A DNA stretch of 12,214 bases from Pseudomonadota bacterium (GCA_023438115.1 JAEZEB010000144.1:1-12214), one strand, 5' to 3'; shown: positions 1 through 7,013, numbered from the stretch's first letter. Notes: a model not told the origin generated them from the letters alone. Numbers and translations are program-made.

Positions 1-456
1 GCCCGAAGCGGGCTTCGAGGCGGCCGGTCGCGAGGCGGGCGCCGGAGCGCGCGCCGGCGGGGCCGAGCGGCGGGGCGCACTGTCGTAGCCACCGTCGTCG
101 GAGGAGCCGCCGCCCATGCCTTCGCGCCGGCCCAGCATCTGCATGGTGTCGGCGCGGATCTCGGTAATGGTGCGCTCGGCGCCGTCCTTGTCGGTGTACT
201 TGCGGGTGCGCAGGCTGCCCTCGACGTACACCTGCGAGCCCTTGCGCAGGTATTCGCCGACGATGTCGGCCAGGCGCTCGTTGAACACCACGCGGTGCCA
301 CTCGGTGGCTTCCTTCATCTCGCCGCTGGTCTTGTCCTTCCAGCGGTCGGTGGTGGCGATCGTGACGTTGGCCACGCGGCCGCCGCTCGGGAAGGTCCGC
401 ACCTCGGGGTCGCGCCCCAGGTTGCCGACGATGATGACTTTGTTGACGGATGCCAT
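1..456 (-). CDS. ssb: Single-stranded DNA-binding protein SSB (partial, 3' end outside window)
   Basis: This protein binds single-stranded DNA during replication, recombination and repair. Reading leftwards from the ATG at 456, the product begins MASVNKVIIVGNLGRDPEVR, the classic SSB N-terminus, and continues through the OB fold with conserved TxxWxD and EWHRVVFNERLA stretches and a YVEGSLRTRKY strand. After about residue 112 it turns into a Gly/Ser/Asp then Pro/Ala/Ser-rich linker. The frame is still open at base 1 after 152 codons, so the end of the linker and the acidic C-terminal tip that recruits partner proteins lie outside the window. A clear Shine-Dalgarno AGAGGA (bases 463-468 on the opposite strand) sits 6 nt before the ATG and fixes the start. 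The gene lies 28 nt downstream of the MFS gene on the same strand, so the two are probably co-transcribed. Identification is very secure. Confidence 0.97.
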   Translation of the reverse strand, partial: MASVNKVIIVGNLGRDPEVRTFPSGGRVANVTIATTDRWKDKTSGEMKEATEWHRVVFNERLADIVGEYLRKGSQVYVEGSLRTRKYTDKDGAERTITEIRADTMQMLGRREGMGGGSSDDGGYDSAPRRSAPPARAPAPASRPAASKPASG

Positions 457-484
457 GCGGGTTCCTCTGATCTTGTTGGGGCGA

Positions 485-1693
485 TTATGTCGCCTGGGCC
501 TCGTCAGCCAAGACCTGTTCGGCCGAAGGGCGGGCGCCGGGCGCGCGCATGGGCCAGGCAACGACCAGCCACAGCAGCATCATGGCGGCCGCGACGCCGA
601 ACAGCCCTTGCCAGCCAACGCTTTTCGCCAGCCAGCCGCCGACCGCGCCGCCGGCAAAAAGTCCCAGCGATTGCAGCGTGTTGTACACACCCAGGGCGGC
701 GCCGCGGGCGTGCGGCGGGGCGATCCGGGACGCGAGGCTCGGCTGCGTCGCTTCCAGCACGTTGAAGCCGCAGAAGAACAGGAACAGCAGGCCGGCCAGC
801 AGCGGCAGGCTCGGGCGCCAGGCGGCGCCCATCAGCCCCAGCTGCACCACCAGGACCAGGGCCACCGAGCCCAGGAAGACCGCGCGCAGGTAGCCCCGGC
901 GCTCCAGCGGGAACAGCACGGCGCCCATCACGACGAAGGAAGCCAGCACCGCCGGCAGGTACACCACCCAGTGCCGGTCCTGCTCCACACCGGCCTCCAC
1001 CAGCAGCGCCGGCACGGCCACCCACATGGCGAGCTGCACCGCGTGCAGGACGAACACGCCCACGTCCAGCCGCAGCAGGCCGGGGTGGCTCAGAACTTCC
1101 GACAGGCGACCGCGCGGGATATCCGCATGGGCCGCCGGCGCCGGCGGCGTCCACCACAGGAGGATGCCGATGCAGGCCAGCGCCAGCACGCCCGTGAGCC
1201 CGAAGAGCCCCGCCAGGCCGATCTCCGCCGCCAGCGGGGGCGCGACCACCAGCGACAGGGCGAACATCAGGCCGATGCTGGCGCCCACCAGCGCCATCGC
1301 CTTGGTGCGCACGGTGTCCCGGGTCTGGTCGGCCAGCAAGGCGGTGACGGCCGCCGAGACCGCGCCCGCGCCCTGCAGCGATCGTCCGGCGATCAGCCAG
1401 CCGAGGCTGGGGGCCGCCGCCGCCACGAAGCTGCCGACCGCGAACACCAGCAGCCCCAGCACGATCACGCGCTTGCGCCCGAAGCGGTCGGAGGCCATGC
1501 CGAAAGGGATCTGCAGGATGCCCTGGGTGAGGCCGTAGATGCCCATGGCCAGGCCGATGAGCGCCGGGTCGTCACCCCCGGGATAGCGGGCGGCTTCCAG
1601 GGCGAACACCGGCAGCACCAGGAACAGCCCCAGCATGCGGGCGGCGAAGATGGCGGCCAGCGAGCCGCTGGCGCGGCGCTCCGCCGGGGTCAT
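485..1693 (-). CDS. YajR-like major facilitator superfamily transporter
   Basis: This is a 402-residue, very hydrophobic inner-membrane protein with about 12 predicted membrane segments. Near residues 65-75 it carries the MFS motif A (GMASDRFGRKR), in the loop between segments 2 and 3. The first half (LGLFLVLPVFALEAA, IGLAMGIYGLTQGILQIPFG, GRSLQGAGAVSAAVTALLAD) closely resembles E. coli YajR as I recall it. YajR has an extra C-terminal cytoplasmic domain (YAM); this protein stops shortly after its last membrane segment, so it appears to lack it. The substrate is unknown; a proton-coupled drug or metabolite efflux role would be family inference only. The start is uncertain: ATG 1693 is used here, with in-frame GTG 1726 and ATG 1786 as alternatives, none with a good Shine-Dalgarno sequence. 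It is divergent from uvrA and followed by ssb after 28 nt. Confidence 0.9.
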   Translation of the reverse strand: MTPAERRASGSLAAIFAARMLGLFLVLPVFALEAARYPGGDDPALIGLAMGIYGLTQGILQIPFGMASDRFGRKRVIVLGLLVFAVGSFVAAAAPSLGWLIAGRSLQGAGAVSAAVTALLADQTRDTVRTKAMALVGASIGLMFALSLVVAPPLAAEIGLAGLFGLTGVLALACIGILLWWTPPAPAAHADIPRGRLSEVLSHPGLLRLDVGVFVLHAVQLAMWVAVPALLVEAGVEQDRHWVVYLPAVLASFVVMGAVLFPLERRGYLRAVFLGSVALVLVVQLGLMGAAWRPSLPLLAGLLFLFFCGFNVLEATQPSLASRIAPPHARGAALGVYNTLQSLGLFAGGAVGGWLAKSVGWQGLFGVAAAMMLLWLVVAWPMRAPGARPSAEQVLADEAQAT

Positions 1694-1824
1694 GCGGCTG
1701 GACAGGTCGGGAGGGGATGCGGTCACGGAAGGAGGAAAAGCAAGGGCGGTGCCGGGCGGGCCGGCCAACCCTGCATTCTCGGGCATCCGGCGCCGGGGGG
1801 CTGCGCGGGGCACGCCCGGCGGCC

Positions 1825-1830
1825 TATCAT
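1825..1830 (+). promoter_or_regulatory. Candidate -10 element (TATCAT) for uvrA
   Basis: TATCAT matches the sigma-70 -10 consensus at 5 of 6 positions and is one of very few AT-rich hexamers in this GC-rich gap. No good -35 is visible at the usual distance. If used, transcription would begin near 1837, downstream of the ATG at 1829, which would favour the TTG at 1859 as the translation start. I saw no LexA-type CTGT-N8-ACAG box in 1694-1860. Confidence 0.4.
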
Positions 1831-4750
1831 GTCGGGTTTCCCCTCGCGGCCGCGAACCTTGAACCAAAGCACCGAAGGCAAGTACCTGCACGAGGCCCTG
1901 GGCCAGCGGATCAGCATCCGCGGCGCGCGGACCCACAACCTCAAGAACGTCGACCTCGACCTGCCGCGCTACCGGCTGGTGGTGATCACCGGCCTGTCGG
2001 GGTCCGGCAAGTCCTCGCTCGCCTTCGACACGCTCTATGCGGAAGGCCAGCGCCGCTACGTGGAAAGCCTGTCCGCGTATGCGCGGCAGTTCCTGCAGCT
2101 GATGGACAAGCCCGATGTCGACGTGATCGAGGGCCTGTCGCCGGCGATCTCCATCGAGCAGAAGGCCACCAGCCACAACCCGCGCTCCACGGTCGGCACC
2201 GTCACCGAGATCCACGACTACCTGCGCCTGCTGTTCGCGCGCGCCGGCACGCCCTTCTGCCCCATCCACGACATCCCGCTGCAGTCGCAGACCGTCTCGC
2301 AGATGGTCGACACGGTGCTGGCGCTGCCGGAAGACACGCGGCTGATGGTCCTGGCCCCGGTCGCGCGGGAGAAGAAGGGCGAGTTCACCGACCTGTTCGC
2401 CGAGATGCAGGGCCAGGGCTACGTGCGCTTCCGCGTCGCCGGCCAGGTCTACGAGTTCGACGCGCTGCCCAGGCTGAAGAAGACGGAGAAGCACGACATC
2501 GACGTGGTGGTCGACCGCCTCAAGGTCCGCGGCGAGGTGCAGCAGCGCCTGGCGGAGAGCTTCGAGGCCGCGCTGCGCCTGGCCGACGGCCGCGCCGTGG
2601 CGCTGGAGATGGACAGCGGCCGGGAGCACGTCTTCAACGCCAAGTTCGCCTGCCCCATCTGCCACTACGCCATCAGCGAACTCGAGCCGCGCCTGTTCTC
2701 CTTCAACTCGCCCGTGGGCGCCTGCCCCGGCTGCGACGGCATCGGCACCATGGAGTTCTTCGACCCGCACCGCGTGGTCGCCTTCCCGGAGCTCTCGCTG
2801 GCCGGCGGCGCCATCAAGGGCTGGGACCGCCGCAACGCCTATTACTTCGCGCTGATCGAAAGCCTGGCGAAGCACTACAAGTTCAACGTCGACACCCCCT
2901 TCCAGGACCTGCCGCCGGAAGTGCGCAAGGCCCTGCTGCACGGCTCGGGCGAGGAGGAGATCCGCTTCAGCTACGTCTTCGAGTCGGGCGCCTCGGCGGG
3001 CCGCAAGGTCACCAAGAAGCATCCCTTCGAAGGCATCCTGCCCAACATGGAACGGCGCTACCGCGAGACGGATTCGCCGGCGGTGCGCGAGGAGCTGGCG
3101 CGCTACCGCAGCCTGCAGCCCTGCCCCACCTGCGCCGGCACGCGGCTGCGCACGGAGGCACGCCACGTGCGCCTGGGCGAAGGCGCGCAGGCCAGGGCCA
3201 TCTTCGAGATCGGCCGCATGACGCTGCGCGACAGCCAGGCCTGGTTCGAGGACCTGGAGCTGCGCGGCGCCAAGGCGGAGATCGCGGACAAGGTGGTGCG
3301 CGAGATCGGCAACCGCCTGCGCTTCCTGAACGACGTGGGCCTGAACTACCTGAGCCTGGACCGCAGCGCGGAGACGCTCTCAGGCGGCGAGGCGCAGCGC
3401 ATCCGGCTCGCCTCGCAAATCGGCTCGGGCCTCACGGGCGTGATGTACGTGCTGGACGAGCCCAGCATCGGCCTGCACCAGCGCGACAACGACCGCCTGA
3501 TCGCCACGCTGCAGCACCTGCGGGACCTGGGCAACAGCGTGCTGGTGGTGGAGCACGACGAGGACATGATCCGCGCCGCCGACTACGTGGTGGACATGGG
3601 CCCCGGCGCCGGCATCCACGGCGGCGAGGTGGTGGCGCAGGGCACGCCGCCGCAAGTGCTGTCCGACCCCGCTTCCCTCACGGGCCGCTACCTCTCGGGC
3701 GCGTTGAAGATCCCGGTGCCGGCCGAGCGCCACCGCCTGGGCGAGCAGCGCGACCCGCAGGTGATCCGCATCGCCGGCGCGAGCGGCAACAACCTGAAGA
3801 ACGTCACCGTGGACATCCCGGTGGGCCTGTTCACCTGTGTGACCGGCGTGTCGGGCTCGGGCAAGTCCACGCTGGTGAACGACACCCTGTACGCCGCCGT
3901 GGCGCGCACGCTCTACCGCGCGCACGAGGAGCCCGCGCCGCACGCGGCGATCGAGGGCATCGAGCACTTCGACAAGGTGATCAACGTCGACCAGTCGCCG
4001 ATCGGCCGCACGCCGCGCAGCAACCCGGCGACCTACACGGGCCTGTTCACGCCCATCCGCGAGCTGATGGCCGAGACCCACACGGCCAAGGAGCGCGGCT
4101 ACGGGCCGGGACGCTTCTCCTTCAACGTCGCCGGCGGCCGCTGCGAAGCCTGCCAGGGCGACGGCGTGGTGAAGGTGGAGATGCACTTCCTGCCCGACGT
4201 CTACGTGCCCTGCGACGTCTGCCGCGGCCAGCGCTACAACCGCGAGACGCTGGAAGTGCAGTGGAAGGGCAGGAACATCGCGCAGATCCTGGACATGACG
4301 GTGGAGGACGCGTACGAATTCCTCAAGCCGGTGCCCGCCATCGCCCGCAAGCTCCAGACGCTGCTGGACGTGGGCCTGTCGTACATCAAGCTGGGCCAGG
4401 CGGCCACGACGCTCTCGGGCGGCGAGGCGCAGCGGGTCAAGCTGGCGCTCGAGCTCTCCAAGCGCGACACCGGCCGCACGCTCTACATCCTGGACGAACC
4501 CACCACCGGCCTGCACTTCGCCGACATCGACCTGCTGCTGAAGGTGCTGCACCAGCTGCGCGACGCCGGCAACACCATCGTGGTGATCGAGCACAACCTG
4601 GACGTCATCAAGACGGCCGACTGGGTGATCGACATGGGGCCCGAGGGCGGCGACGGCGGCGGCACCGTGGTGGCGAGCGGCACGCCCGAGGACATCGCGG
4701 CGCACCCGCAGAGCCACACGGGGCATTACCTCAGGCGTTTCCTCGCCTGA
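1829..4750 (+). CDS. uvrA: Excinuclease ABC subunit A (UvrA)
   Basis: UvrA is the damage-recognition ATPase of nucleotide excision repair; with UvrB it finds bulky DNA lesions before UvrC cuts. The product is 973 residues from the ATG at 1829, normal for the family, and every hallmark is intact. Module 1 has Walker A GLSGSGKSS (55-63), zinc finger CPIC (275-278) paired with CPGC (299-302), signature LSGGEAQR (517-524) and Walker B VLDEP (541-545). Module 2 has Walker A GVSGSGKST (673-681), zinc finger CEAC (772-775) paired with CDVC (795-798), signature LSGGEAQR (862-869) and Walker B ILDEP (887-891). The start is ambiguous: ATG 1829 overlaps the candidate -10, and an in-frame TTG at 1859 would give 963 residues beginning MNQSTEGKYLHEALGQ. 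Neither has a Shine-Dalgarno sequence. Function is certain; only the first ~10 residues are in doubt. Confidence 0.98.
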   Translation: MSGFPSRPRTLNQSTEGKYLHEALGQRISIRGARTHNLKNVDLDLPRYRLVVITGLSGSGKSSLAFDTLYAEGQRRYVESLSAYARQFLQLMDKPDVDVIEGLSPAISIEQKATSHNPRSTVGTVTEIHDYLRLLFARAGTPFCPIHDIPLQSQTVSQMVDTVLALPEDTRLMVLAPVAREKKGEFTDLFAEMQGQGYVRFRVAGQVYEFDALPRLKKTEKHDIDVVVDRLKVRGEVQQRLAESFEAALRLADGRAVALEMDSGREHVFNAKFACPICHYAISELEPRLFSFNSPVGACPGCDGIGTMEFFDPHRVVAFPELSLAGGAIKGWDRRNAYYFALIESLAKHYKFNVDTPFQDLPPEVRKALLHGSGEEEIRFSYVFESGASAGRKVTKKHPFEGILPNMERRYRETDSPAVREELARYRSLQPCPTCAGTRLRTEARHVRLGEGAQARAIFEIGRMTLRDSQAWFEDLELRGAKAEIADKVVREIGNRLRFLNDVGLNYLSLDRSAETLSGGEAQRIRLASQIGSGLTGVMYVLDEPSIGLHQRDNDRLIATLQHLRDLGNSVLVVEHDEDMIRAADYVVDMGPGAGIHGGEVVAQGTPPQVLSDPASLTGRYLSGALKIPVPAERHRLGEQRDPQVIRIAGASGNNLKNVTVDIPVGLFTCVTGVSGSGKSTLVNDTLYAAVARTLYRAHEEPAPHAAIEGIEHFDKVINVDQSPIGRTPRSNPATYTGLFTPIRELMAETHTAKERGYGPGRFSFNVAGGRCEACQGDGVVKVEMHFLPDVYVPCDVCRGQRYNRETLEVQWKGRNIAQILDMTVEDAYEFLKPVPAIARKLQTLLDVGLSYIKLGQAATTLSGGEAQRVKLALELSKRDTGRTLYILDEPTTGLHFADIDLLLKVLHQLRDAGNTIVVIEHNLDVIKTADWVIDMGPEGGDGGGTVVASGTPEDIAAHPQSHTGHYLRRFLA

Positions 4751-4756
4751 TTCGTA

Positions 4757-4783
4757 CCTGCCGGCGGAAGGCTCGCCTACAGG
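4757..4783 (+). terminator. Weak hairpin just after uvrA
   Basis: Six bases after the uvrA stop codon, CCTG...CAGG encloses GGCG-GAAGGCT-CGCC, giving two 4-bp stems separated by a 2-nt internal mismatch with a 7-nt loop. No T-tract follows, so it is not a textbook intrinsic terminator. It could stabilise the 3' end or mark Rho-dependent termination. It may also be chance in GC-rich DNA. Confidence 0.25.
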
Positions 4784-4802
4784 GCGCGGGGCCACCGGTT
4801 CC

Positions 4803-4808
4803 TAGCAT
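4803..4808 (+). promoter_or_regulatory. Possible -10 element (TAGCAT) for the glsB-like gene
   Basis: TAGCAT lies 30 nt before the start codon of the small membrane-protein gene and would leave a short leader of about 24 nt that contains the Shine-Dalgarno sequence. No convincing -35 is present. Related stress genes are often RpoS-dependent in enterobacteria, and such promoters tolerate a poor -35, but nothing here proves that. Confidence 0.25.
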
Positions 4809-4838
4809 CTCCAAGGTCAACAGAACTGGGAGAACAAC

Positions 4839-5102
4839 ATGGAAATCCTCGGAATGATCCTGGTCGGCTTCATCGTCGGCCTCATCGCGCGCGCCGTGAA
4901 GCCCGGCAACGACAGCATGGGCATCATCATGACCACGCTGCTGGGGATCGCCGGCGCCTTCGTCGCCGGCTTCCTGGGCCAGGCCCTGGGCCTCTATGCC
5001 GCCGGCGAACCGGCCGGCTGGATCGCCTCGGTGATCGGCGCGGTGCTGCTGCTGTTCGTCGTGGGGATGATCCGCGGGCGTTCGCACCGCCGGGTGCGCT
5101 AG
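4839..5102 (+). CDS. GlsB/YeaQ/YmgE family stress-response membrane protein
   Basis: This is an 87-residue integral membrane protein of the transglycosylase-associated family (Pfam Transglyc_assoc). Three hydrophobic stretches are visible at about residues 1-18, 28-51 and 59-78, separated by short loops. The conserved GFIVGLIARAVKPG start and glycine-rich second helix GIIMTTLLGIAGAFVAGFLG are typical. The C-terminus is basic (RGRSHRRVR). The molecular function of the family is not established; members are induced by acid, stationary phase or other stress in several bacteria. The start is well supported: GGGAGA (4828-4833) sits 5 nt before the ATG. The gene stands alone, 88 nt after uvrA, and converges on pyrF across a palindromic repeat. 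Confidence 0.93.
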   Translation: MEILGMILVGFIVGLIARAVKPGNDSMGIIMTTLLGIAGAFVAGFLGQALGLYAAGEPAGWIASVIGAVLLLFVVGMIRGRSHRRVR

Positions 5103-5107
5103 GCAAG

Positions 5108-5188
5108 TTGTCATCCCGGGCTTGACCCGGGATCCATGCGGCGCTTGATGACCGCCGTCTGGATTGCGGGTCAAGCCCGCAATGACAA
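5108..5188. repeat. Nested palindromic repeat between two convergent genes
   Basis: Two 29-nt arms (5108-5136 and 5160-5188) form an inverted repeat with 25 of 29 positions identical, around a 23-nt centre. The outer ends are TTGTCAT and ATGACAA. Each arm is itself a hairpin: ATCCCGGG-CTTGA-CCCGGGAT on the left, and on the right (read on the minus strand) ATTGCGGG-CTTGA-CCCGCAAT, each with an 8-bp stem and 5-nt loop. The motif resembles dispersed 'GGGCTTGACCCG' repeats that I recall from many proteobacterial genomes, which when translated give familiar spurious peptides such as HCGLDPQS and WIPGQARDD. It starts 5 nt past the glsB-like stop and ends 7 nt before the pyrF stop, so it probably ends or protects both transcripts. 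It encodes no transposase. Confidence 0.85.
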
Positions 5189-5195
5189 GGCTGCG

Positions 5196-6020
5196 TCAGG
5201 CCTTCGCCGCCTCCAGCACCTCGCGCGTGCGCAGCGCCTCGCGCCGCGCCGCGTCGGCGAAATCCTCGCCGCTCGACGCATAGAGGATGGCGCGCGAGGA
5301 GTTCACCACGATGGGCCCGTCCGCGCGCCAGCCGGCGCGCACCGTGGCCACCGCATCCCCGCCCTGCGCCCCGACGCCGGGGATCAGCAGCGGCACGGTG
5401 GGCGCCAACGCCCGCACCCGCTCGATCTCCGCCGGGTAGGTCGCGCCCACCACCAGCCCCAGCTGGCCATTGAGGTTCCACGGCCCTTGCGCCAGCCGGG
5501 CGACGTGCTCGTACAGCAGCGGCTGGCCGTCCACGGACGCCAGGCGCTGGTTCTGCAGGTCGTCGCCACCGGGGTTGGAGGTGCGGCAAAGGAGGAAGGC
5601 GCCCTTGCCCTCGTATTTCAGGTACGGCTCCACGGAGTCCCACCCCATGAAGGGCGAGAGCGTCACGGCATCCGCGCCATAGCGATCGAAGGCTTCGCGC
5701 GCGTACTGCTGCGCGGTGGATCCGATGTCGCCGCGCTTGGCGTCCAGGATCACCGGCACGTGCGGGAAGGCGGACTTCATGTGGCGCATCAGCTTCTCGA
5801 GCTGGTCTTCCGCCCGGTGCGCCGCGAAGTAGGCGATCTGCGGCTTGAAGGCCGCAGCCAGGTCGCCGGTGGCGTCCACGATGCGGGCGCAGAAGTCGTA
5901 GATGCGTCCCGCATCCCCGGCCATCCCTGCGGGAAAGCGCGCCGGTTCCGGGTCCAGGCCCACGCACAGCAGGGAGCCGTTGCGCGCCTGCGCCGCCTGC
6001 AGCATCTCGATGAAGGTCAT
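5196..6020 (-). CDS. pyrF: Orotidine 5'-phosphate decarboxylase, PyrF
   Basis: This enzyme catalyses the last step of de novo UMP synthesis, decarboxylating OMP in the cytoplasm. The 274-residue product fits the longer type 2 (TIGR02127-like) branch rather than the ~230-residue E. coli type. Visible landmarks are CVGLDPEP (19-26) at the substrate pocket, FKPQIAYF (58-65) with its conserved Lys59, the catalytic LDAKRGDIGSTA (92-103) with Asp93, Lys95 and Asp98, LSPFMGWDS (121-129) and a C-terminal LIPGVGAQGGD phosphate-binding loop. The ATG at 6020 is preceded by no Shine-Dalgarno sequence but by TAGAAT six bases upstream, suggesting a leaderless mRNA. It diverges from the EamA transporter gene with only 33 bp between the start codons. 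No other pyrimidine gene is in the window. Confidence 0.97.
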   Translation of the reverse strand: MTFIEMLQAAQARNGSLLCVGLDPEPARFPAGMAGDAGRIYDFCARIVDATGDLAAAFKPQIAYFAAHRAEDQLEKLMRHMKSAFPHVPVILDAKRGDIGSTAQQYAREAFDRYGADAVTLSPFMGWDSVEPYLKYEGKGAFLLCRTSNPGGDDLQNQRLASVDGQPLLYEHVARLAQGPWNLNGQLGLVVGATYPAEIERVRALAPTVPLLIPGVGAQGGDAVATVRAGWRADGPIVVNSSRAILYASSGEDFADAARREALRTREVLEAAKA

Positions 6021-6026
6021 GGCGTG

Positions 6027-6032
6027 ATTCTA
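6027..6032 (-). promoter_or_regulatory. Candidate -10 element (TAGAAT) for pyrF, leaderless
   Basis: Read on the minus strand, TAGAAT matches the -10 consensus at 5 of 6 positions. Six bases (CACGCC) separate it from the pyrF ATG, so the expected transcription start falls on or next to the A of the ATG. No good -35 is visible. Confidence 0.55.
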
Positions 6033-6039
6033 GGAGCGC

Positions 6040-6045
6040 GACAAT
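6040..6045 (+). promoter_or_regulatory. Candidate -10 element (GACAAT) for the EamA transporter, leaderless
   Basis: GACAAT matches TATAAT at 4 of 6 positions, including the key A2 and T6. It lies 8 nt before the ATG at 6054, so transcription would start at or just before that codon. It is only 7 bp from the oppositely oriented pyrF -10. The TAGGAG at 6031-6036 looks like a Shine-Dalgarno sequence but is well placed only for the out-of-frame ATG at 6044. Confidence 0.45.
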
Positions 6046-6053
6046 GCGGCCCC

Positions 6054-6950
6054 ATGCAAGCCCTCTCGCCGCGGCAACTGGTGGTTCTCGCCTTCCTCAC
6101 GCTCGTGTGGGGCGTCAACTGGCCGGTGATGAAGCTGGGCGTGACGGCCTATCCGCCGCTGACCTTCCGGGCGATCTCGATGTGGCTGGGGCTGCCGGTG
6201 CTGGGCGCGGCGATGCTGCTGATGAAGGTGCCCTTCCGCATCCCGCGGCGGCACTGGCGCGAGCTGCTCTGGCTCACGCTGACCAACATGCTGGTCTGGC
6301 ACGTCTGCATCATCCTGGCGGTGCGCTCGCTTTCCAGCGGCCGCGCCGCGATCCTGGGCTACACCATGCCGATCTTCTCGGCGCTGATCGGCGCGCTGTT
6401 CTTCGCGACCCCGCTCGGTCGCCGCGCCTGGATCGGCGTCAGTGCCGCCGCCCTGGGCGTCCTGCTGCTGCTGTGGCACGAGCTCACCCAGCTGGCCGGG
6501 CGGCCGCTGGGTGTGCTGCTGGCGCTGGTCGCCGCCGCGGTCTGGGCCCTGGGCACGCAGACGCTGCGGCGCACCCGCATCGAAGTGCCCGTCCTGACCA
6601 TCTCCTTCTGGATGATGGTGCTCACGGCCATCGTGGTGGCGGCGCTCTCGGCCGGCTTCGAGCGCGGGCAATGGGCCATGCCGGACTTCACCGCCACCTG
6701 GACCATCCTGTTCAACGCGGTGCTGGTGTTCGGCTTCGCCCAGGCGGCGTGGATCTATCTCGCCAAGGGCCTGCCGCCGCTGGCCTCCACCCTCAGCGTG
6801 ATGCTGATCCCGGTGCTGGGGGTCTTCAGCGGCGCGGTGTGGCTGCGCGAGGCCGTGCACTGGCAGGACGGCGCCGCCGTGGCCCTGATGGTGGTGGCGA
6901 TCGCCTCCGTGCTGTGGCCGCAACGCGCCGCCGCGCGGCCTGCCGGCTGA
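6054..6950 (+). CDS. EamA/DMT-superfamily transporter
   Basis: This 298-residue inner-membrane protein belongs to the drug/metabolite transporter superfamily and has about ten membrane segments in two repeated EamA units, roughly residues 8-135 and 150-285. The first unit opens with the typical VLAFLTLVWGVNWPVMKLGV and contains SSGRAAILGYTMPIFSALIGALFF; the matching stretch in the second unit is LPPLASTLSVMLIPVLGVFSGAVWLRE. Family members export or import amino acids, nucleotides or other metabolites, and the substrate cannot be read from the sequence. The ATG at 6054 is chosen because the protein begins cleanly before the first membrane helix and a -10-like hexamer lies directly upstream. 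It diverges from pyrF; a link to pyrimidine metabolism is possible from position only. Confidence 0.92.
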   Translation: MQALSPRQLVVLAFLTLVWGVNWPVMKLGVTAYPPLTFRAISMWLGLPVLGAAMLLMKVPFRIPRRHWRELLWLTLTNMLVWHVCIILAVRSLSSGRAAILGYTMPIFSALIGALFFATPLGRRAWIGVSAAALGVLLLLWHELTQLAGRPLGVLLALVAAAVWALGTQTLRRTRIEVPVLTISFWMMVLTAIVVAALSAGFERGQWAMPDFTATWTILFNAVLVFGFAQAAWIYLAKGLPPLASTLSVMLIPVLGVFSGAVWLREAVHWQDGAAVALMVVAIASVLWPQRAAARPAG

Positions 6951-7013
6951 CGCCCTTGTAGGACTGCGCCGCGTTCACTCGGCCGCGCGGGCGTGCGCCG
7001 AATCCCTGGTGGC

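Noticed and set aside
116..1828. Upstream extension of the uvrA frame over ssb and the MFS gene
   Set aside because: It is antisense to two well-recognised genes and has low-complexity composition. UvrA similarity begins only after about 1880.
485..3166. An 893-residue minus-strand open frame spanning the MFS gene and half of uvrA
   Set aside because: Its last ~400 residues are the real MFS protein. The rest is antisense to conserved uvrA sequence and shows the His/Gln/Arg/Ala-rich composition of a GC-driven shadow frame.
1717..4857. A 1046-residue plus-strand frame overlapping uvrA
   Set aside because: It is the +1-shifted reading of uvrA, full of Arg/Pro/Gly/Ala runs and with no recognisable domain.
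5108..5188. Insertion-sequence or MITE remnant with target duplication
   Set aside because: No direct repeats flanking the element were seen and there is no transposase fragment. The doublet-hairpin structure fits a REP-like repeat better.
4927..5967. A 346-residue minus-strand frame across the glsB-like gene, the repeat and pyrF
   Set aside because: It is out of frame with pyrF and runs through the palindromic repeat, giving the peptides HCGLDPQS and WIPGQARDD typical of mis-called repeat DNA.
6044..6961. A 305-residue frame starting at the ATG that best fits the TAGGAG Shine-Dalgarno-like sequence
   Set aside because: It is out of frame with the EamA protein and rich in Arg/Ala/Gly without membrane helices. 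The TAGGAG overlaps the pyrF -10 and is probably coincidental.
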